Assembly (NCBI RefSeq): GCF_004210375.1
Contig: NC_134834.1
Coordinates: 9,608,922 to 9,672,921 of the forward strand
Direction of reading: 5' to 3'
Origin: Tachypleus tridentatus
Taxonomy: Eukaryota > Arthropoda > Merostomata > Xiphosura > Limulidae
Length of the DNA: 64,000 bases
Shown here: positions 61,701 to 64,000 of the stretch, piece by piece
Layout: every line of letters starts with the position of its first letter
Numbering within the stretch: position 1 is the stretch's first letter
Position numbers and translations under genes: made by a program
Notes under the pieces: model-generated
Seen by the model: only the letters and a program-made list of their open reading frames with translations
Database searches by the model: none
Told to the model about the DNA's origin: nothing

Positions 61701-61862
61701 ATAGAAAAGACTGACCAAAAGTCGAACTTTCTGGCATACTTAATGCTGTCTCACTGACCTATTTTTAATCTATTTAGGTTTCACAACACGTTCTTATTTG
61801 AAGACAAAAATCATCGACAAGGGGGCGTGCAAGTCGTTTTGGAGAGCAGAGAAACGAATAAG
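22655..61862 (+). CDS. cac: Voltage-gated calcium channel alpha1 subunit, CaV2 type (spliced, partial: exons 2-11)
   Basis: Pore-forming subunit of the presynaptic high-voltage-activated calcium channel, a plasma-membrane protein that couples depolarisation to transmitter release. The ten exons give about 394 residues: IS1-IS3 (exons 2-3), the IS4 voltage sensor (exon 4), IS5 (exon 5), the extracellular loop and pore helix with the selectivity Glu in QEGWT (exon 6), IS6 (exon 7), the AID beta-subunit site (exon 8) and the charged I-II linker (exons 9-11). [28 protein letters not shown] and the ERELNGY AID point to CaV2 rather than CaV1 or CaV3. [19 protein letters not shown] and FWRAEKRIR resemble arthropod cacophony. 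Splice phases are consistent at all nine junctions and no exon has a stop, so the locus looks intact. Missing: exon 1 and domains II-IV. CaV2 assignment is confident; the species is not. Confidence 0.95.
22761..24113. other. Intron 2 of CaV2
   Basis: 1353 bp, donor GTAAGT and acceptor TTCTTATAG. AT-rich. It holds a small five-copy repeat at 23922-24042. Nothing else recognised. Confidence 0.9.
23922..24042. repeat. Minisatellite TR7, 22-26-bp unit, 5 copies
   Basis: Five copies of TGTGAACAGCAGCGCGAAAT with alternating short spacers (TATC or TAGGC). The unit is clearly GC-richer than the surrounding intron. Confidence 0.95.
24114..24253 (+). CDS. cac: CaV2 exon 3 (IS2-IS3)
   Basis: 140 bp. 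It encodes [37 protein letters not shown] and [10 protein letters not shown]: segment IS2, the short intracellular loop and IS3 with the conserved NxxDFVVV. Acceptor TATAG ends at 24113 and donor GTAAGTA starts at 24254. It leaves GG of a Gly codon, completed by exon 4. Confidence 0.97.
24411..24607. repeat. Minisatellite TR8, about 49-bp unit, 4 copies
   Basis: In intron 3 (24254-24912). Unit with CAAACATTCTGATGTCAGAT and TAACCTAAAAGTAACACTAC. The first copies are more diverged. Confidence 0.9.
24913..25013 (+). CDS. cac: CaV2 exon 4 (IS4 voltage sensor)
   Basis: 101 bp. It encodes [20 protein letters not shown] followed by [14 protein letters not shown]. The arginines and lysine of [13 protein letters not shown] are the S4 gating charges. 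Acceptor TTTTTTACAG precedes it; donor GTAAGTA follows at 25014. The final A joins GT of exon 5 to make Ser. The S3-S4 loop is three residues longer than I remember for vertebrate CaV2. Confidence 0.97.
25117..26672 (-). mobile_element. Tc1/mariner transposon with long IR/DR-type terminal repeats
   Basis: About 1.56 kb. The two ends are inverted copies about 240 bp long: left CACTGCTGGCCAAAACCTTA at 25117, right mirrored at TAAGATTTTGGTCAGCAGTG ending 26672. At the inner end of each inverted repeat a similar motif (GGTCAAAAGTTTA) recurs, giving the outer and inner direct repeats of the IR/DR group. The right end is followed by TA; the left flank reads TC, so the target duplication is decayed. 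It inserted into a local repeat array, whose units flank both ends. Confidence 0.9.
25374..26360 (-). pseudogene. Tc1-like transposase remnant, frameshifted
   Basis: DNA cut-and-paste transposase, nuclear. Read on the minus strand. 26360-26163 encodes the N-terminal paired-type helix-turn-helix ([20 protein letters not shown]). The catalytic core is scattered over at least two frames: FSDEKIFN near 25930-25950 (first Asp), [12 protein letters not shown] and [11 protein letters not shown] within 25935-25621 (second Asp), and [12 protein letters not shown] near 25560-25600 (third acid, Glu). The C-terminal part ends near 25374. The three pieces sit in two different frames, so frameshifts block translation. 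Total span matches the usual 330-345 residues. All three acidic residues are still visible, which implies moderate age. Confidence 0.88.
26675..26935. repeat. Minisatellite TR9, about 56-bp unit, split by the transposon
   Basis: Four to five units with GATGTTTTACATGTACTTAT and AATGTAAACAACGTGTCATG. A further unit lies left of the transposon (about 25058-25112). The Tc1 element therefore inserted into this array, or the array grew afterwards. Confidence 0.85.
27198..27408 (+). mobile_element. SINE family A, head truncated, plus strand
   Basis: Begins at CACACCAAGCATGCTCGCCC, just after the tRNA-like head. It has the body TAAAAGAGTAGCCCAAGAG and the tail TAGCTTTGCGCGAAATTCG followed by an A-rich end. 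Confidence 0.9.
27919..28080. repeat. Minisatellite TR10, 23-bp unit, 7 copies
   Basis: Unit CCAAATACAAAGTGAATACA plus CAT or CAA. Overlapping minus-strand open frames here (three within 27810-28144) are products of the repeat and not genes. Confidence 0.95.
28478..28580 (+). mobile_element. SINE family B, plus strand
   Basis: tRNA-like segment with GGGTTTCGATACCAGTGGTG, then AGCCCATTGTGTAGGTTTGT and an A-rich tail with AAACAAACAAAC. The same tail is seen in minus orientation at 28632-28690 (AAGTACAAAGCTACACAATG). Confidence 0.7.
28632..28690 (-). mobile_element. SINE family B tail fragment
   Basis: TTTGTTTGTTAGTAAAGTAC, then AAAGCTACACAATGGCTACC and CGGGTATTGAAAACTGG: a 3' piece in minus orientation, truncated. 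Confidence 0.6.
28829..28922 (+). mobile_element. SINE family B, plus strand
   Basis: TGCTCCCCAGCGGCACTGTG head, GGGTTTAGATACACGTGGTG in the B-box region, then GGGCAGATCACAGATCTTG. Same family as 28478 and 49869. Confidence 0.7.
29153..29308 (+). CDS. cac: CaV2 exon 5 (IS5)
   Basis: 156 bp. It encodes [39 protein letters not shown] and [12 protein letters not shown]: the S4-S5 linker, segment IS5 and the start of the extracellular loop. Acceptor CCTTTTACAG, donor GTAAGTG at 29309. The last G joins GA of exon 6 (Gly). The final 45 bases and the donor form the first unit of a six-copy tandem repeat that continues into the intron. Confidence 0.97.
29264..29671. repeat. TR11: exon 5 end plus 5' splice site duplicated, 68-bp unit, 6 copies
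   Basis: The unit starts in exon 5 with ATAACGGTGTTCTCCACAAA and includes GTGTTACAGTCTGAGGAAG, the donor GTAAGTG and 16 further intronic bases. Copies begin at 29264, 29332, 29400, 29468, 29536 and 29604. Copies 1, 3, 4 and 6 keep GTAAGTG (29309, 29445, 29513, 29649). Copy 2 has ATGAGTG and copy 5 has AAAAGTG. Because 68 is not a multiple of 3 and the frame meets a stop in copy 2 (about 29365), only the first donor gives a normal protein. Confidence 0.97.
29824..36287. repeat. Minisatellite TR12, 41-bp unit, about 158 copies
   Basis: Unit made of CAATGGAAAGTGCAGTAAAG and TTGTTTATCATTTTCACTTAA. Point variants (GCAGTGAAG, TACAG, ACTCAA, ATAATTTTC, ATATTC) recur in ordered blocks. For example, the rare ATATTCGCTCAA occurs near 35061 and 35594, 533 bp (13 units) apart. 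It lies within intron 5. Confidence 0.98.
36288..36703. other. Spacer between intron 5 arrays
   Basis: Around 36337-36395 a segment with GGTGCGAACCGAGAGATCTC looks like a minus-strand tRNA-like remnant (weak). The 77-codon minus frame (36454-36687) has no known similarity. Confidence 0.4.
36704..36961. repeat. Minisatellite TR13, 22-bp unit, about 12 copies
   Basis: Unit GTGTGTTAAGTCATCCAAAG plus GT, with GTATGTG as the common variant. Confidence 0.96.
36962..37327. other. Spacer between intron 5 arrays
   Basis: About 370 bp of unique-looking sequence. The 69-codon + frame at 37146-37355 runs into the following array and is not recognised. Confidence 0.4.
37328..47513. repeat. Minisatellite TR14, 34-bp unit, about 300 copies
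   Basis: The largest array in the window. Unit made of GGCTGGCTAGAGCAGAGAGT and ACTTGTGTAACTAT. Variants (GGATAAAGC, AACTGTGG, AGAACAGAG, AACCATGG) recur in ordered blocks. The rare unit with GGCAGGCTGTAGCAGAGAG is found at 39301, 42291 and about 42904; the first two are 2990 bp (about 88 units) apart. A few irregular units (41600, 43430, 45490) break the phase. Minus-strand frames at 46061 and 46639 are repeat artefacts. Confidence 0.98.
47717..47940 (+). CDS. cac: CaV2 exon 6 (pore loop of domain I)
   Basis: 224 bp. It encodes the extracellular turret with four Cys ([19 protein letters not shown], plus QCV in the pore helix) and the pore helix [20 protein letters not shown] followed by TSMLYW. 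The Glu of QEGWT is the domain I member of the EEEE selectivity filter. The residue before it is Gln (codon CAG) where relatives I know have Met. Acceptor TTTCCTGTAG, donor GTAAGAA at 47941. Confidence 0.97.
47941..48175. other. Intron 6 of CaV2
   Basis: 235 bp, donor GTAAGA, acceptor TTTCATCTAG. The only intron here without a recognisable repeat. Confidence 0.9.
48176..48279 (+). CDS. cac: CaV2 exon 7 (IS6)
   Basis: 104 bp. It encodes [20 protein letters not shown] and [15 protein letters not shown]: the end of the pore loop and the gate-forming segment IS6. Donor GTAAGTG at 48280. The final GG joins T of exon 8 (Gly). The length matches what I remember for the vertebrate CaV2 exon 7. Confidence 0.97.
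49869..49970 (+). mobile_element. SINE family B, plus strand
   Basis: GCGCCCCCAAGTGGCACAGT head, CCGGGTTTTGATACCCGTGA as B-box region, GATAGCTCATTGTGTAGTTC in the body. It directly precedes the inverted-repeat element. Confidence 0.75.
50108..50241 (+). promoter_or_regulatory. Heat-shock-element clusters (HSF-binding-like)
   Basis: Two clusters of the 5-bp units nGAAn and nTTCn. The first is TTTCCAGAACATTCC at 50108-50122, three perfect units. The second runs from 50157 to 50241 in one unbroken 5-bp register: 17 pentamers of which 11 or 12 are perfect, including TTTCTAGAATTTTCTAGAAC-type alternation in its 3' half (50207-50241). HSF trimers bind three or more alternating units, so this exceeds a minimal site. 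It could also be read as a decayed 10-bp simple repeat (TAGAACTTTC). Confidence 0.7.
50249..50284 (+). promoter_or_regulatory. TATA box and initiator of a heat-shock-like core promoter
   Basis: TATATA at 50249-50254 lies 8 bp after the last HSE unit. The arthropod initiator consensus TCAGTT occurs at 50279-50284, putting the +1 A at 50281, 32 bp after the first T of the TATA box. HSE array, TATA and Inr in this order and spacing are the architecture of insect hsp70 promoters. The body of the element's reading frame begins about 40 bp later. Confidence 0.65.
50320..51026 (+). pseudogene. Remnant of an uncharacterised multi-copy arthropod gene family
   Basis: The frame reads [20 protein letters not shown], then after an in-frame stop (near 50410) continues from 50426 as 179 codons with [59 protein letters not shown] and [24 protein letters not shown] at 50963 stands where the family has Trp (GDYIW), after which [10 protein letters not shown] and KSRKTTHF continue. 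I remember this protein type as long, uncharacterised and present in many copies in arthropod and cnidarian genomes, with PPLHIKLGLM and GERFHQDI as hallmarks. Two stops and a missing N-terminal part mark it as dead. Function unknown; transposon origin is suspected from the flanking inverted repeats. Confidence 0.85.
51779..51894 (+). CDS. cac: CaV2 exon 8 (AID of the I-II linker)
   Basis: 116 bp. It encodes [20 protein letters not shown] and then [18 protein letters not shown]. The latter contains the alpha-interaction domain (QQxExxLxGYxxWIxxxE) that binds the calcium channel beta subunit. Trp and Tyr of the binding face are present. Acceptor TTATTCGCAG. The donor GTATTT is weak compared with the GTAAGT-type donors elsewhere in the gene. 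The final G joins AA of exon 9 to give Glu. Confidence 0.96.
51933..52199 (+). mobile_element. SINE family A, best-preserved head, plus strand
   Basis: Head CGGCCCGGCATGGCCAGATG, A box TGGCCAGATGGGTTAAGG, B box GGTTCGAATCC and CGTCACGCCA acceptor-stem end. The loop CTCGTAA would give a CGT (Thr-type) anticodon if the tRNA fold holds. The body runs to AACGCAGATAGCCCTCGTG; the tail is slightly shortened. Inverted partner of the copy at 52370. Confidence 0.95.
52370..52641 (-). mobile_element. SINE family A, full length, minus strand
   Basis: TTTGTTTTGAATTTCGCACA tail through to the head, seen as TTACGAGTCGCACGCCTTAA and TTGGCCATGCCGGGCC. It lies 170 bp from the plus-strand copy, so the two can pair over about 260 bp in the transcript. 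Confidence 0.95.
52929..53092. repeat. Two-copy direct repeat, about 91-bp period
   Basis: TCAAATAACGCTCACTGTGA, then TTCAGGTTGATTAAACTGGC and CAATCAGAAACTCCGTA occur at about 52929 and again at about 53020 with few changes. Confidence 0.92.
53528..54425. repeat. Minisatellite TR15, 60-bp unit, about 15 copies, with a 358-bp higher-order copy
   Basis: Unit with GTTAAGTCCTCCTGATGCAG, GCCCAATGGACTTGTG and CTTGATTGATTGCATTAACA. A block of six units (53537-53894) repeats almost base-for-base at 53895-54252, a shift of exactly 358 bp, whereas units inside a block differ much more. The minus strand is open for 143 and 125 codons because the unit is 60 bp; I regard this as an artefact. Confidence 0.95.
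54707..54772 (+). mobile_element. tRNA-like SINE B relative, head only
   Basis: GGTAAGTCTACGAACTTACG, then TAGAGTTCGATTCTCC: a tRNA-like D-arm to T-arm stretch resembling SINE B heads. The rest is not recognisable. Confidence 0.45.
54890..55223. other. GC-richer unexplained segment
   Basis: Distinctly GC-richer than the intron around it, with GAGGTCAGGAACGTTGTAG-like and AGGCCAGGCCGGGGCCCGTA-like stretches. It looks like a piece of a repeat family or an insertion, but I recognise no coding domain, tRNA-like box or terminal repeat. Confidence 0.4.
55224..55585. repeat. Minisatellite TR16, 50-bp unit, about 7 copies
   Basis: Unit with ACAACGAAACGGTAGTGCTA, TACGTTTCTCAGTAACG and TTTTAAAGACAGT. 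A sub-block of copies with AGGACCG replaces AGTAACG (three adjacent copies). Confidence 0.95.
55800..55859 (+). CDS. cac: CaV2 exon 9 (I-II linker)
   Basis: 60 bp. It encodes [20 protein letters not shown], the acidic stretch directly after the AID, close to arthropod cacophony. Acceptor CTTTTCCAG, donor GTGGGT at 55860. The intron phase matches both neighbours. Confidence 0.93.
55955..56190 (+). mobile_element. SINE family A with deletions, plus strand
   Basis: GGGCCTGACATTATATTGTG head, GGGTTCGAATCC B box, then CAATCCCACTATTCGTTGG and CCGTCAAGTAACTTTGCC. Part of the central GGGGGCGTTATAATGTGACG block is missing. Confidence 0.85.
56464..56565. repeat. Three-copy 33-bp repeat
   Basis: GCCTCCTGGTGACACAGCAG, then TGAGGCTGAGGAT, three times. 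The open minus frame across it follows from the 33-bp period. Confidence 0.93.
56899..57166 (+). mobile_element. SINE family A, full length, plus strand
   Basis: Head CGTCCCGACATGGCCAGGTG, GACTCGTAATCCGAGGATTC (a few bases lost before the B box), the body, then TAGCTTTGCGCGAAATTC and an AAACAAACAAAC tail. Confidence 0.94.
57651..57901. repeat. Minisatellite TR18, 25-bp unit, 10 copies
   Basis: Unit TGAGACATGTACTATACTGA plus CTGTA or CTGAA. The ACATGT palindrome is in most units. Confidence 0.96.
58225..58314 (+). CDS. cac: CaV2 exon 10 (I-II linker, basic then acidic)
   Basis: 90 bp. With the G of exon 9 it encodes [20 protein letters not shown] and [10 protein letters not shown]: a basic stretch followed by an acidic one, matching the ARRRAAAKRKKL region of insect cacophony in order and charge. 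Acceptor TTATCTTTCAG, donor GTAACG at 58315. The short minus-strand frame covering this exon (58027-58284) is a shadow. Confidence 0.93.
58855..58977 (-). mobile_element. SINE family B, minus strand, well preserved
   Basis: TTTTTGAATTAAGTACAAAG, CTACACAATGGGCTATATGT, GCCCACCACTGGTATCGAAA and CCGCTGAGCCACTGGGGGAC: reverse complement of the full B-family head with a tail fragment. Confidence 0.8.
59283..60181. repeat. Minisatellite TR19, 38-bp unit, about 24 copies
   Basis: Unit made of ATCAGATCAGTATCAAACTT and TGTGATGTGTTGGTCTGC. Variants TATTAGTC and ACATCAG recur at regular spacing. Confidence 0.97.
60779..61131. repeat. 101-bp direct repeat (3 copies) closed by an inverted copy
   Basis: Direct copies start at 60818, 60919 and 61020 with GGACATTCAACGTTTCGCTT and CATTCCACTAAACCACAAAC-type sequence. 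The last copy runs into the reverse complement of the sequence before the first copy: AATGTCCAGTTAACGAGAAA near 61092 mirrors TTTTCGTTAACTGGACACTC near 60810. The cluster is thus bounded by inverted repeats of about 50 bp. Confidence 0.88.
61778..61862 (+). CDS. cac: CaV2 exon 11 (end of the I-II linker)
   Basis: 85 bp. With the preceding G it encodes [20 protein letters not shown] and [16 protein letters not shown] is the conserved lead-in to segment IIS1 in CaV2 channels. Acceptor TCTATTTAG, donor GTACGAG at 61863. It leaves two bases of a codon for the next exon, which is not in the window. Confidence 0.93.
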
Positions 61863-62369
61863 GTACGAGTTTTATATTCTACAACATTGTAAGCACTCAT
61901 TTAGGCTTAAAGTATTTAATACGAACGAGGTATCACAATCAGTAACTTTTGTTTGAGCTCTAATGTTCTACTTTACGATATGTCTCACTTCAACAACGTA
62001 AAAATTCTTGAACATGATTAGCTGGTCATATCTTACGAAGTACAAGTTTGTCCTCCTACGATTAACTGGTGTTTCACTGTAGAACTTAGGACTCCAAACC
62101 CGCGGTGAATACAGACCAAATAGCTAACTGTTTAATTTTTTACTAAAACAAATAAACAAATTAAACTTAATACTTGAAACTGTCGATAGGTGATGAAACT
62201 CAATAATTACAGATATGAAGAAATAAAAGTTAAACATACAGTTGTCTTCCCTGTTTTTGGGGGGGGGTTCTATTCTGTCGAATAAATATTAAGTTATTTA
62301 TTGTTACAAATATTTATAGTCTCACAAATGATCCACGTTCCTCCACTATACCGCAAGATTGGTTAGGTT

Positions 62370-62490
62370 TAGTTGTGGTTCAACACAAAATTATAGAATG
62401 GGATATATATGCTGTGGACATCACGGGTATCGAAACCCGAGTTTTAGTGTCGTAAGTATGGAGACATACCGGTGAGCCACTAACAAGTGT
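62370..62490 (-). mobile_element. SINE family B, minus strand
   Basis: GTGGTTCAACACAAAATTAT in the tail region, ATCACGGGTATCGAAACCCG as B box, and AGACATACCGGTGAGCCACT as head. Confidence 0.75.
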
Positions 62491-62746
62491 ACTCTCAGAT
62501 ATAGCGTTGAAATATTCATTTAATAAATTTGAACCTTTGAATCGGACATGCACGAAACAGATTATAATAATAGTCTTAAATATTCCTGTTTTGGTCAATA
62601 GGTTTTTGTATTTTGCTGAATATTAGAAACGTTTTCTACGTGTTTTCCCATTTCAAGTAATACGAAGGTTGCTTTGTACAAAGAAACCAACATACTCATT
62701 AAGATTAATGTTCATGTGGGAATTTTAATTTAGTAGGAAAAACTGG

Positions 62747-63080
62747 GATCCTGTTATAATAAAACAACTTATAAAGTTGTGTCGACCAGAGGAAAAGATT
62801 ACATGTGTTTTGTGATCCTGTTATAATAAAACAACTTATAAAGTTGTGTGAACCAGAGGAAAAGATTACATGTGTTTTGTGATCCTGTTATAATAAAACA
62901 ACTTATAAAGTTGTGTCGACCAGAGGAAAAGATTACATGTGTTTTGTGATCCTATTATAATAAAACAACTTATAAAGTTGTGTCGACCAGAGGAAAAGAT
63001 TACATTTGTTTTGTGATCCTATTATAATAAAACAACTTATAAAGTTGTGTCGACCAGAGGAAAAGATCACATGTGTTTTA
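62747..63080. repeat. Minisatellite TR21, 67-bp unit, 5 copies, each with a hairpin
   Basis: Unit with GATCCTGTTATAATAAAACA, ACTTATAAAGTTGTGTCGAC and CAGAGGAAAAGATTACATG. ACAACTTATAAAGTTGT is a perfect inverted repeat (ACAACTT / AAGTTGT) around ATA. The copies are nearly identical. Confidence 0.96.
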
Positions 63081-64000
63081 TGCTCGAGCAGTTTAACGCC
63101 TGTTCAATGTACTTTTATATTACACATTTTGAAGTGTCGACACAGTATAGGCACAAAATACGCACTCAAAACTTCAATCAAGTGGACCTAAAAAGTCCAC
63201 TTGACTAGTTCTGTTTCTCTTATTTCTTGATCTTATGTTATATTTAAAGTACATATTATTCATCAAAGTTTGTAGGCTTAACAGTTTTGTTTTGAGTTTA
63301 CTTACTGGTTATAAATGTTGTATTATAACTTATATATTTTAAACTTAGGTACTTTAGAATAACCGTATTAGTTTCAGAATGATCAAACCGTTGTATTTGT
63401 TTTAGGAATGTTCTTACTTACTATAAAAACCTATAATTTGTAAAACTGATACTGGGTTAGTTTGGTATCGTACTTTTCGGACGATACATCCTTACACAGG
63501 TGCATAAACATCATAAAACAGAACGAAACAGCAGTTCAGTTCCACCGAATAACTCAACAGTTATCAGAATACACGTACAGAAAACATTTTTGTTACCTGA
63601 GGGATAATAAAAAAAATAAAAACAGCGAAATAATAAACGAACAAGTACGACAAGATATTAATTTACGTTTTATAAACACTCTGAAAAAAAATCTAAATAA
63701 TTTTTATAGTAATTATGATATGTTAAGTTATAGCCGAACAACAATACAAGTTACCATGGGAACACTGTATAAACACGTTACTGTGGCAACACTATACAAA
63801 CAATCGGCTTTAAACGCCCTCTGAAATTTATTAATTAAAAATAAAATTGATCTACATTAGGTTAATGTTATAGCTGCATCCTCTGTATGCACGTGTATAT
63901 AAACTAGTTTGGTAACGAAAGTCAAAAACTGAAGTAAATGTTTTAGTTTTTTTTACGAAACAAGTAATCGAATAAAAGGTTAAAATTTGTGTCGGTTTAA

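Larger units (their letters stand above)
58315..61777. other. Intron 10 of CaV2
   Basis: 3463 bp, donor GTAACG, acceptor TCTATTTAG. It contains a SINE B copy, the 38-bp array and a direct-plus-inverted repeat cluster at 60779-61131. 58315-58850, 60183-60778 and 61132-61777 show nothing I recognise. Confidence 0.88.
61863..64000. other. Start of intron 11 of CaV2
   Basis: Donor GTACGAG. I find no IIS1 exon (FRFWIRHTVK-like) up to the right edge. Contents: SINE B piece at 62370, G9 run near 62259, 67-bp array at 62747-63080. The 120-codon + frame at 63462-63824 is Lys/Asn-rich and unrecognised; I do not call it a gene. Confidence 0.75.

Overview
This window is animal nuclear DNA, almost certainly arthropod and most likely chelicerate. 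A horseshoe crab is my best guess, from the CaV2 protein sequence, the very large introns, the dense tRNA-derived SINEs and the long minisatellites; I cannot confirm the species. There is no operon, Shine-Dalgarno site or CRISPR. The one host gene I recognise runs on the + strand: a voltage-gated calcium channel alpha1 subunit of the CaV2 type (Drosophila cacophony orthologue). Ten consecutive coding exons lie between 22655 and 61862 (1182 coding bases, about 394 codons). They run from transmembrane segment IS1, through the domain I voltage sensor and pore, into the I-II linker with the beta-subunit-binding AID helix. Splice phases agree at every junction. Exon 1 lies left of the window and the domain II exons lie right of it.

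Layout. 1-22654 is the 3' part of intron 1: a 52-bp minisatellite (1-5288), a SINE-rich stretch (about 6-9.5 kb), a 34-bp array (9.8-12.3 kb), a 33-bp array (12.8-15.5 kb), more SINEs, then 34-bp and 36-bp arrays (19.7-21.9 kb). 22655-29308 holds exons 2-5, with a decayed Tc1-like transposon in intron 4. Intron 5 (29309-47716, 18.4 kb) is mostly two minisatellites: a 41-bp unit (29.8-36.3 kb) and a 34-bp unit (37.3-47.5 kb, about 300 copies). 47717-61862 holds exons 6-11 in shorter introns with SINEs, small arrays and one more decayed mobile element. 61863-64000 is the start of intron 11. Tandem arrays make up roughly half of the window.

Most notable observations. (1) The 5' edge of exon 2 has an AC 3' splice site with a near-perfect U12 branch-point sequence, so intron 1 looks like a minor-spliceosome AT-AC intron. 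(2) In intron 7, a roughly 1.26-kb element with imperfect terminal inverted repeats carries an in-register heat-shock-element array, a TATA box and an initiator, directly upstream of a stop-interrupted copy of a multi-copy arthropod gene family. (3) The last 45 coding bases of exon 5 and its 5' splice site are duplicated in tandem six times. (4) Inverted SINE pairs lie in introns 1 and 8 and could form long pre-mRNA hairpins.

All boundaries come from reading by eye. Copy numbers of arrays are length divided by period. Family assignments rest on remembered protein families, not on a search.
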